Positions 12,137 to 21,370 of a stretch of 64,000 bases of DNA are shown here, one piece after another. Origin of the DNA: Stercorarius parasiticus (taxonomy: Eukaryota; Chordata; Aves; Charadriiformes; Stercorariidae); the NCBI GenBank assembly GCA_013396915.1, contig VWZL01002554.1, forward strand, positions 265,176-329,175. The letters run 5' to 3'. Made by a program: the position numbers and the translations under genes. The notes under the pieces were generated by a model. That model saw only the letters and a program-made list of their open reading frames with translations, searched no databases and was not told the DNA's origin. Numbering within the stretch: the first letter of the stretch is position 1; every line of letters starts with the position of its first letter.

Positions 12137-12277
12137 GATCAAGTGTGTGGTCTGTGTGGAAATTTTGATGGAATCCAAAACAATGATTTGACCAGCAGCA
12201 ATGAACATCTTGAAGTTGATCCAGTTGACTTTGGGAATTCTTGGAAAGTTAATCCATACTGTGCTGATGTTGAAAAG
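12137..12277 (+). CDS. VWF: VWF exon 23: VWD3 end with CGLCG motif
   Basis: 141 nt, 47 codons, phase 0, equal to human 990-1036. It holds the vicinal-cysteine motif [10 protein letters not shown] (CGLCG at 12146-12160), shared by VWF and gel-forming mucins and required for disulfide-linked multimer assembly in the Golgi. The following [10 protein letters not shown] and [11 protein letters not shown] are nearly identical to human. This is the best conserved exon in the window. Confidence 0.96.
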
Positions 12278-13883
12278 GTGATTGAGAATGAACTGTGAAA
12301 ACGAATTAATACGGGTTTGCAGTATCAGTCAAGAACGGGTAAAGAGGTTTGAAAGGATAAAAATAAGATGAAATTAACTCCTTCCCTCATATTTTTGCCA
12401 AATAATATTATTTCTTGAAATCTGATAAAAGATCAATTAACTTATTTAAGGCCTCTGTGCTGCCTGGCTTCAGACAAACATTAAAATAGCCAATCTGTAT
12501 GGTAGAGGCTGTTCATAAAGTTTGCCAGCCCAGATGCTTGAAATCCAGGTATAACTGGAAATCTCATTTTAGAGCTTAATCTAAAAAACCCAGCTGTAAT
12601 CTTCAGACAGGCGGAGTTCAGATAAAAATTTCATATTTCCCTATGCAAACTTCTATATCCCAAATTTTAGTCTGTCCATTTACGAACAACTGAATGCACA
12701 GATTAATTTCTTTGTGTATGCTTCTTTTAGATCATTCAGTTATTATTTTCAGATTGGAGAGGCTTGAATGGAAACAGCAAGATACAGGACAGGATGTAAG
12801 ACCTTATTGAATGCTATCACTGCTTCTGAATATTGAGGAGGTTACCTGCTATCTGAAAGTGTTATCTATGTCCTGGTGCCAGAGATTATGTGATTTCACG
12901 GGGTACTAGTTATGCTACACATGAGACTATACTTCCTTTTTACCAAATACAGAGTTTTCAAAGAATGAAATTGAATAATAAATTTGTCTTGACCTGACAA
13001 TAGTTATGACCAAAACTATTTCCAAATCAGAAAATGAGAGGAAATAACTTGAAGACGACTTGTTTTGACGTTTGTAAAATGAAACATTTAATTCAGATGA
13101 TGCTTTTAAGGCTGAAACTTTCTCTTGAAAATTCGTCCAATTTTTTCAAAGAGAGAAGGGGGGGAAAAAAGGCCTTTTTTTAGATATTACCTTAAAAGAT
13201 TGAAATTATCAGAAAATAAAACGAAGCATTTATTTTTGATCACGTTAAATCTTTTGGGTTAATTTGATAAATTATATGCAAGTGTAACACAGCCACAGTA
13301 TTACCTTGCTGAATGTAATTTTTTAGATATGACTTCATCGTAGCACCAGAAGTTGCAATAGTGAGGAGTGAGACCACAGGGTAAGACTGAGAAGGAGCAG
13401 CTCCTCTTTTCAGTGTAATAGGCACAGGACAGAACCTGCAAACTGTTTCCATGATAAATGCCGTGTCAATACTAGTGCTCCTTGATAGATAAATGAGAGA
13501 GGGGGAGACTACTGAGATGTGGCCATGGACTACTGAGCAGCCTTATTGTCTGCTTAAGACTGATCATATTTGCAAGTCTCGTGGGCCTTCTGTAGAGCTG
13601 TGAATGATCGTTTTTCAGGGTGCGTGTTTGGTACAGTGGGACTTTTTGTCATAAAAATATCTATATTAAAAATGCAGCGTACAAGTAAGAGCTGGAGAAA
13701 ATGCAGGAGGTGACCTGCTGTACTCTGTGTTCTGCCATGGCAGGATTTGTCCTGACAATTTCCTTTATCATGAAAAATATCTAGTGCTAGTGAATCTCTT
13801 GCTTCAATGTGAAGAGTCCTGAGGTCATGAAGGCAAGGCTAATGCAATGTGTGCTTGTCTCTCACATTATTAAGCCCAACCAG
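12278..13883 (+). other. Intron 23 (1606 bp)
   Basis: AT-rich intron with no repeat family or extra exon recognised. Its 3' end carries stacked AG acceptors (see exon 24). Confidence 0.65.
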
Positions 13884-13994
13884 GAACAGACCTTGATGTC
13901 TCCACTGTGTAATGGAAACATAGTGAAGCAGGTGATGGTAGAAACGTCATGCAGCATTTTGTCTGGGGATCTCTTTGAAGAATGCAAAAAACTT
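13884..13994 (+). CDS. VWF: VWF exon 24: start of C8-3 module of D3
   Basis: With the start chosen here it is 111 nt, 37 codons, phase 0, against 38 codons in human (1037-1074). From the first Cys onward (CNGNIVKQVMVETSC to ECKKL) it aligns gap-free with the human CHNNIMKQTMVDSSC region. The start is uncertain because three in-frame AGs could serve: after 13874, 13883 or 13889. I chose CCAACCAG|G because it is a consensus CAG|G and gives a length close to human. The C8-3 module lies in the D3 assembly that carries the inter-dimer cysteines. The donor is CTT|GTGAGT. Confidence 0.82.
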
Positions 13995-14349
13995 GTGAGT
14001 ATTGTGTCATGTGTTTCACATTCTTCAATTCTGCATGATCTGTGCTGACACTAATTACAGCTGCGGGGAAAAGAACGGTTGTGCTGACAGCACACGGGGC
14101 TTGGAGGAGGCTGACTAATTGACATTCTCATCTCTGACCCTGTCCTGTAGCTGATGCTTCATGGGTAAATGCAAGATACCCCCAGTAGAAAGCTATAGAA
14201 TAACTTCTGCTTGAAGATCTGCACTGATATATGCGGCAGACACCTCAACTCTTAGTGAATGGAGCAGGCAAACCATCTGAAGGTTAAGTGTGTCTAGAAG
14301 AAGGAGATGAGGGGAATCAGTGACTGTACCCTGTATTTCTCTTTTGCAG
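13995..14349 (+). other. Intron 24 (355 bp)
   Basis: Short intron with no feature other than its splice sites. The acceptor is CTCTTTTGCAG. Confidence 0.7.
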
Positions 14350-14506
14350 GTGAATCCTGAGCCCTACATAGATATTTGCATGTATGACACTTGTGCTTGC
14401 GAATCTATTGGGGACTGTGCTTGCTTCTGTGATGCTATAGCAGCCTATGCACATGTCTGTGCACAAAAAGGTGTTGCTGTCCACTGGAGATCACCAGCTC
14501 TGTGCC
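14350..14506 (+). CDS. VWF: VWF exon 25: C8-3 module with inter-dimer cysteine
   Basis: 157 nt: 52 codons plus one base of a split Pro codon, aligned to human 1075-1126. It reads [20 protein letters not shown], then [19 protein letters not shown]. The Cys equivalent to human C1099, one of the two cysteines that join dimers into multimers, is the TGC at 14422-14424. The C8 cysteine pattern is complete. The donor is TGC C|GTAAGT. Confidence 0.96.
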
Positions 14507-15071
14507 GTAAGTACAGGGTAGATGAAGAATTGGGTGAAAAGGTTCATGCTTTTTGTCAGTAAGCTGTTGGCTCAGATAAACTGGTCTTATCCAGCTCTGC
14601 TCCTACTGGTGTCTGGAGAAGTTCACTTTAATGGGACTGGGCTAGCAGCTCACAGTGACATTTCCTATCCCTTTTCTATTTATGTACAGAGCCATACCTG
14701 GAAAAAACATTCCCTCAATAAAGGGATATAGAAGCCTGGGGTACAAACAAATGTAGACAAAGAAAAGGTTTCTGTACATTCTCTTTTTTTTAATTAAAAT
14801 TTGAAGATCATTTTTTGCAATTGTTTTTATCAAAAAACCCCACCCAAAACCTCTGATCTATAGCAAGTACTTCATTATGTGAAAAAACTTTTAAGTATGA
14901 AGAAGCGTCCTGCCCTGAATGTAGTAAAATATTTTTATTTAAAGATGGAAATCTTTCTTTTTCTATGCATATGTGGTCCACTTTGTACCAAGTTTGGTGT
15001 CACAGTTTTGAGAGGCATGGTAAATACACTCTGATTTGATTTTTCTTGCCTCCAATTCTTTCACTCCATAG
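14507..15071 (+). other. Intron 25 (565 bp)
   Basis: No feature seen beyond splice sites. Confidence 0.7.
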
Positions 15072-15230
15072 CACAAAGCTGTGAGGACCTGAATAAACAA
15101 GAATTAGATTATCAGTGTGAATGGCGATATAATACCTGTGGACCTGCTTGTCCTGTAACGTGCCAGCACCCACAGCCTTTGGAGTGCCCTCTGCAGTGTG
15201 TGGAAGGATGCCATGTACACTGCCCTGCAG
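15072..15230 (+). CDS. VWF: VWF exon 26: TIL3 module of D3
   Basis: 159 nt; it completes a split Pro codon and ends with the first base of a Gly codon. It equals human 1127-1180 (54 residues in both). It contains the Cys equivalent to human C1142 (TGT at 15116-15118, in QCEWRYN), the second inter-dimer cysteine. It then has the trypsin-inhibitor-like run [17 protein letters not shown] and ends VHCPAG. The unusual N-X-C glycosylation site of human N1147 (NSC) is present as NTC at 15131-15139. Confidence 0.96.
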
Positions 15231-16394
15231 GTAAGTCCACCTTTTCCTTTAAGCAGTGACTTACCTTTTTCTGCTATTCTTCTGGTACTCATAGGTATTG
15301 CTGTAGAGTCTTCCCCTCGCCCCTAAGTATTCCTATTGCATGAAAAAAAGATCTTACAGTCCAGAAACATTCACATATTTGTAAGGCTGGAGATTTCAAA
15401 AGACTTAGATGTAGCAGTTAATTCCTTAACTGGCTTACTGATGTGTTTTCACCACAGTTTCTTACTGCATAAGGAGAAAGGTTGTTTGGCATCCTGATTT
15501 GAGTTTCTGAAATGAGAACAGTGTGTGGAGAGCATGAGGTGGTGCCTAGAAGAGGAGAATGAAACACTGTCAGCAAGAACAAGAGAGGGTGGGAACAGGT
15601 TGATAAGAAAGGAAGACAGGAGGATTAGGGGCTGTGTAGCAACAGAGAATGTTGACTAAGTAGCGTATGAATTTGTGCTGGACACGCATAAAATGCTCTC
15701 ATTCAGCGCAACTACTGCAGTGGGGGAGACCCATCACTTTGACCTGCTTACTACCTCCAAGGCTCTGATGCTCCTGAGAGTGCCCAGCAGGCATCCTCCT
15801 GGGAGCCTGAGCCTTTCAGCTTAGCTGTTCCCAACAACTATCTTGTAGAAAGAAGACAGGAAAAAAAATGGGAAATAATGGGGTGGGGAGAGGAAAGGCA
15901 GACAGAAAGAGAAAGAGTGAAAGACAAGCAAGATCCAAAAGGAGATTGAAAACTCAGATGAATAAATAGCTTCTCAAGGCAAAGTGAGAAGACATGAAGG
16001 CAAAGAAAGAATTTTAAGACCTAAAATGGCTATTCTGGGCCCTGGTATCTCTGACCAGAGTGAGGTAGGGGATACCGGGAGAAATAAATAATATACATGT
16101 AGAAAGAAAAATGACGTTTTCTTCTAAAGATATATTCACCTTCTCTATGGTACTGGCTGTTTCAGGTTATACATTGGGTTAAGTACTTCCAATATCTAAA
16201 TAGAAGTGGTTATGAAGGAAGGAAATACTTTTCTGTGTCAAGCTGGCAGTGGCCCTAACACAAGCACAGTATTCAGAACATTTCAGCCCAACTCAGAAGC
16301 CTTGTTATGTTTTTTGTAGCAGGCTAAATGCAATGATTAGTTTTGCAATTCATGAAAATTGGCATCTTTATACTAATGTGCTATTTTGAAACAG
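15231..16394 (+). other. Intron 26 (1164 bp)
   Basis: Contains a purine-rich stretch around 15845-15990 and no recognised repeat family. A near-ideal branch site TACTAAT lies at 16371-16377, just before the exon 27 acceptor. Confidence 0.7.
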
Positions 16395-16530
16395 GGAAAA
16401 TACTTGATGAGCTGTCCCTGGATTGTATCAGTCCAGAAGACTGTCCCGTGTGTGCAGTTGGAGATGTCAAGATCCCGCATGGAAGGAGAATATATTTGAA
16501 CAGAGATGATCCACAGCACTGTCAGTCTTG
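16395..16530 (+). CDS. VWF: VWF exon 27: E3 module, end of D3
   Basis: 136 nt: it completes Gly and ends with two bases of a Cys codon (TG|GTATGA). It equals human 1180-1225 (46 residues in both). It reads GKILDELSLDC then SPEDCPVCAVGDVKIPHGRR and ends QHCQSC across the junction. It codes for the E-type hairpin that closes D3. The donor GTATGATG is weaker than most others in the gene, and the acceptor has a poor pyrimidine tract (TATTTTGAAACAG). Confidence 0.94.
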
Positions 16531-19147
16531 GTATGATGGGTTTATACAGTGAAATAGCAAGCCTGTTGAGTAGGATGAAGAGATGAAGCACATCTGCATG
16601 AATAAGTTTTTGGACGTAACCTTTAATATAACACTGAAGGTGAAGGTTGGAAACCATCTTTTATGTCAGTATCCCTTCACATACAATCTGAAGCTGAAGT
16701 TTTTCAGTGACAGTAGGGATTCTAAAATGTCAGCTGAATTTAAGCAAGTGAAATTCATAAATTCCTTTCAAAAAAGGTCTTTTCCAATGTGTAGGTGGTC
16801 CTACTGGCTTCAGATATTCCACTTCTTTTTGTTTAAGGTGTGATTCAACATCAATAAAGCCATCGGACTCTTTCCTTCTGCCAGTGCTAAAAAAAAATCC
16901 TACGTATTATGCAAGATCTAAATGTGCACTCAGTCTAGAACTCGGTGAGGTTATTAGCAGTTGGAATTGTGTACTACTATGGGAAAACCAATTTCCCCAA
17001 GACTTTAGGATGATATCCCGTGGCCTGATCTTGCATGCATGCATTTCCAAATATGGTGAAATTAATGGCATGGTGCGCAATGCTGTGCACCACGCAGGAT
17101 GAGGGCTGTCAGCTGCAACGCAGCAGAGACTGATTTTCATTCTGTATACTGCCCGGTGGCATATTATGCCATGACCTCTAGTATCTGAAAGTTTGGCATT
17201 CTCCGGATGTCTAGACCTTTGAATACTTTCACTAGTCACTTATAATGCTGTGAATACAAGAGAGTTTTCCATTTTGTAATTTGACCATATTTAATAGAAA
17301 CTGAGTTGTAAAAATGCAGCAGCTATTAGCCCAGACTAACACCTTAGCTCCAAATGCTCCGAACCTCACAGAAGCTCTGAATGGGTATGAACTTTGAATT
17401 CCTGGCCTCGCGCCAGGGCTAGCGTATGTCTGTGCTATAAACCCAGGGCATGAGACTGTTAGACTAATCAATTAAATATATATATATATTTTTAACAGTA
17501 TACACGAAAAGCCTTGAATTCCATCAAAAGGTCAAAAAAGAGTCTTCATAAATGAGTCTCTGTTCCCTAATTTTTGTAATCCTTAATAATAATTTATCTT
17601 AAATGTTGATACACTGGCCGCTGCTCACAAAAGATTTCAGAACATTAGGAAAACTTACCTCACTAGGGAAACATCCTTTTGCATAGCTGTCACCTAATTT
17701 AGATGCCTACGCCATCTGTACAAACAATAGAAAATATTGCACAAAAATGAATTTTATAGCAAATATCCAAAGGAAATTGGAAACTAGAAGAGGATTAAAA
17801 TAATAAATCTTCTGTTGCTATATGTTAATGCCAAAAGTAGCTGTGCGTTCTTCAATTAGGATGACACTAAAAGCAGCTTGAAAAGAACATAGCGCTTTAA
17901 CTAAGAGAACTTGAACTAAGATGCCACGTGTAAAGTGAAGTCTTTTCCTGGAAAATGGCACCTTCTACCAGTATTGACTCGTTTAGTTTGTACATCCTGG
18001 ATTTTCTCTGGCAGTGAAAACAAGCATTTTTTGGTCCTTGCTCTTTCATAAACTTTTCCTATTCTGTTTCTTGGACTGTCCAGAAAGACAAGGAAAGTAT
18101 ATTGACTGTCTGTACTACCTGTACCACCCTACACAGGAGTACAATTGTGTTCTTTGCTCTGATCAGTGAAGTGTATCATACAACCAGGAATTAGAAGGGC
18201 AGAAGTACAAAGCCCTTCTAAAGATACAAAGAGTTGAATTACAAGCAAGTTCCTAAAAGGTGGAGGGTGACAGAGGTGAAAAATCTCACGGTGGTACAGA
18301 AGGATGGTTAGTGGAAAAGGCAGAGATGGGGGAAAAGAAAAATGGGAGTTGAGATGAAAAGGGCCATAGAAAAATGTAGTAATGGAGGTGAGTAGAAATG
18401 ATGATGGAAGACATAGGACTAAAAAGAGGTAACAGCTATAGATGAAATACATCATTTAATATGAGAAAAGGGACTGAAAAAGAGAACATGTTAAATAAGA
18501 GGAAGATAAGAGACATAAAAAAACCCCAGAGGACAAACACGTGCCAAAGCTGTATTCAAAACCAAATGAAGTCAGGAAAAAGAAAAAGAACATAGTGCAC
18601 TTTAGAGGTGGAAGAAAGGCTGTTCATTATTTTCACTAAGGTTAAAATCTAGGTAAACCTATCCTCCTCACAGAGTCTGCTAAGTCACGTTAGAGCTAAA
18701 AACCATCTTTCCTACTCTAGGGTTTTATTTTGTGTCAGCTGCCTCCTGTTTGCCTCGTGTTTTGCTTCCTTGTGAAGCAAACCAGATTTGCCACTTCAGT
18801 CCACCAGTGGCTTGTAGGTAGCTGTATTGATGAAGCTCAGTGGGTTTCCAGACAGTTTCCAGACACAGATTTTTACACATTCTGCCAAAGGCTGTTATAA
18901 GGAGAGTTTCCTCTGACAAACACATCATAGTTTGTCATATGTTTCCTGGATCTAAACAAAGATGTGTGAACATATAGGCTTTAGCCTTGTGGGGAGTTGT
19001 GGGGAAATGGGGTGGGGAAAAAAAATAATTCACATCATGTTTTGTTTTTGTTGTGGTTTTCAGATATTTCACTGTTTCTATTATATGTGGCTGACGTGTT
19101 ATTATAAGCATTGATTTCTTTACAGTTAAATTTGGTTGTTTTTGTAG
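16531..19147 (+). other. Intron 27 (2617 bp)
   Basis: A (TA)n run lies at 17474-17491. Purine-rich sequence spans about 18200-18620. No exon or repeat family is recognised. Near its end two acceptor-like sites lie 22 nt apart (19125 and 19147). Confidence 0.7.
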
Positions 19148-20487
19148 TCTGTGTGAAGGGAAGAACTTAACCTGTGTAGCCTGTGAACCAGTGGAGGACA
19201 CCCTAACACTGACAACACCTGTTCCAGAGGAGGACATTGAACTACCACCCAGTGAATACTCATGCAGCAAGATGATGGACTTGGCCTTCCTAATGGATGG
19301 GTCCAATAAACTGTCAGAGGAGGACTTTGAACAGCTGAAAACTTTCATAACTGGCATGATGAAGAAACTCCACATCTCCCAAAAGAAAATCCGAGTGTCA
19401 ATTCTAGTGTATAGGGCTGGCCCCACAATCTATCTTGGCCTTAAAGATATCAAAACACAGTCCCAGATGAGAAAAATTGTCCAAAGCATAAAATACACAG
19501 GTGATGAAGTAGCGTCTGCCGCTGAAGTTCTTAAATATTCTGTGTTTCATGTGTTTGGAAAAGCAGAAAGGACCAATGCTGCCAGAATTGCAGTGCTATT
19601 TATAGCAAGCAAGTCCCCAGGAAAACTACGCAGCATCCTCACAGCTTTGAAGAATAGAAAAATTGCAGTAATACCTGTGGGGATTGGACCGTATGTTAAT
19701 GTGGAGCAAATCAGGTTCATTGAAAAGCAGTCACCAGATAATAAAGCCTTCCTAATGAACAATGTGTTAGACCTAATGGATAATAGGGATCTCCTCATTG
19801 ATCATCTATGTGATCTTGGACCTGAAGAAAGTCCTCTGTTACAAGCCACATCCCCTCCAACAGCATCCAGTGTCTTGTTTCCCCCTTGGGGACTCACAGT
19901 ACCACCAGCCTTTTCAGAAAAGCCCACTCGCAAAAAGTTGGACATTGCTTTTATTGTGGAAGGGTCTGAAAATGTAGGAGAGGAAAATTTCAATGTCGTC
20001 AAGAAGTTCCTTGAGAAGGTGATCACAGGAATGAATGTGGGACAGGAAGATATTCATGTTACAGTCATGCAGTATTCAGAGAGTGTCACCCTGGAGTATT
20101 CCTTTAGGGAAATACAGTCAAAGGAAAGTATTATTGAGAAGGTGAGGAGCATACCGTACCAAGGAGGGAAGGCTACCAACACTGGGAATGCCCTCGATTA
20201 TATTTCCAAACACACATTTACACCAGTGAATGGGGGCAGGCAAGATGTTCCTCACTTGGTATATATGGTGTCATCCAGTCCTTCCACTGATGTTATCACG
20301 CGACCTCCCAGGAGCATAAATGTTATTCCCATAGGCATAACCCCCAGTGCAAATATCCAAGAGCTCAGGAAGATAAGTCAGCCTAATAACCCAATCATCT
20401 TGCATAGTTACCGCACACTTATTGAAGAAGCACCTGAATTAGTGCTGCAGTCGTGCTGCTCTCGTAAACTTTGGACAGAAATTCCAG
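19148..20487 (+). CDS. VWF: VWF exon 28: A1 and A2 domains
   Basis: A single 1340-nt exon (1379 nt in human, 13 codons longer). It starts by completing the Cys codon, then LCEGKNLTCVAC. The A1 loop runs from Cys at 19263 (human C1272) to Cys at 19809 (human C1458): 183 residues against 187, with DLAFLMDGSNKL as its first strand and loop. A Pro/Ser/Thr linker follows (about 19830-19930). A2 begins KLDIAFIVEGSE and ends with the vicinal QSCCS cysteines (human C1669-C1670). The ADAMTS13 bond Tyr1605-Met1606 is kept in LVYMVSSS (TAT 20262-20264, ATG 20265-20267). A1 binds GPIb alpha; A2 unfolds under shear and is cleaved. The Asp1596 and Asn1602 calcium ligands and both A2 N-glycan sites are not kept. 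Confidence 0.97.
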
Positions 20488-20818
20488 GTAAAGTTGGATG
20501 TATTTTCTGTGTGATTTCCTCTTTCCTCTGTCCTTTCTCCTCTATTTCCCCCTCACATCACTGAAATTTGAAGGATTTCCATACCTCATTTAGTATCGTG
20601 TTGTCTAAATGCCAAGGAAGGACCATTTATCTTCGCTGGAGGCTGAGGATGCTGCCCCAGTTCAGCAGTACTGAGCCAGTTCTGTTGGCTCAGAAGTCCT
20701 TGGCTCCATTTGTCAGTAAAGTACAGTAGCTTTCAGATGGTTGGAGGGTGACAGAAGAAAAAAAGTTATTTTCATCTGTCTGTTAAAATTATACTTCCTC
20801 TTTCCTGAAGAGACTTCA

Positions 20819-20843
20819 GGGGGGGAGGAGGGATGTTGGGGGG
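20819..20843 (+). other. Potential G-quadruplex motif
   Basis: G runs of 7, 3 and 6 separated by AGGA and ATGTT allow four G-triplets with loops of 1, 4 and 5. It is on the coding strand, 331 bp after the exon 28 donor, so it would also be present in the pre-mRNA. Confidence 0.6.
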
Positions 20844-20854
20844 TATTTTGTGCT

Positions 20855-20992
20855 TTTTGTTTGTTGTTGGGGTTTTGGTGGTGGTTTCATTTTTTTTTTT
20901 TTTGGTTGGTTGGTTGTTTTGTTTTGATTTTTGTTTGTTTGTTCTTGGTTTGGTTTGTTGTTTTTTTTTTTTGCAGTTGGTTTTTTTTTTAA
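20855..20992. repeat. (TTTG/TTGG)n and poly-T low-complexity tract
   Basis: About 140 bp composed almost only of T and G, in runs such as TTGGTTGGTTGG, TTTGTTTGTTTG and three T runs of ten or more. Confidence 0.9.
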
Positions 20993-21250
20993 TGCCCTGA
21001 GCGCAAAATAGCATTAGTAGAAAAGCAGGAATTGAAATACTCATGTATCCCACTGAACATAAATATCAAAGTTTTCATTAAAGGGGCATCAGTTATTTTT
21101 TCAAATGGTCATTGTCCTGCTTTGTTTTCCCAAAATGCAGGTATCTCTACCCTAGATGCTCTCACCAATAGATCAGCAGATGCCACTTCTGCTTATCACG
21201 TATAAATAATCTTTTTTTTTTTTTCCTTCTTTTCTTCCCGCCTTTCTCAG

Positions 21251-21370
21251 AGTTGTGCAACAAACCAATGGATGTCATGTTTCTTCTGGATGGAAGCTCC
21301 AATATTGGAGCATCAGAGTTTGAGGAAATGAAAAACTTCGTACGGGCATTTATTGAAAGTGCTGAGATCA
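21251..21370 (+). CDS. VWF: VWF exon 29: start of A3
   Basis: 120 nt. It completes a Glu codon, reads LCNKPMDVMFLLDGSSN, and ends with one base of a Ser codon (ATC A|GTATGT). The Cys equals human C1686, which pairs with C1872 to close A3. The DGSS stretch is the DxSxS part of the MIDAS-like motif and is kept. It aligns with human about 1685-1724. A3 is the main binding site for fibrillar collagen types I and III. Confidence 0.95.

Larger units (their letters stand above)
20488..21250 (+). other. Intron 28 (763 bp) with G/T-rich low-complexity core
   Basis: Holds a G-quadruplex-like run (20819-20843) followed by about 130 bp of T/G low-complexity sequence. The continuous open frame there, made of Phe/Trp/Leu/Val, is a by-product of base composition. 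A further T run lies at 21211-21224. Confidence 0.8.

Noticed and set aside
18935..19426. 163-codon open frame on the minus strand
   Set aside because: Half of it is the antisense of exon 28 and the rest is intron. It has no domain and is a shadow of the coding exon.
20741..20992. Hydrophobic 83-codon frame resembling a membrane protein
   Set aside because: Made by a T/G low-complexity tract in intron 28. The complementary strand gives an equally artificial Lys/Thr/Asn-rich frame.
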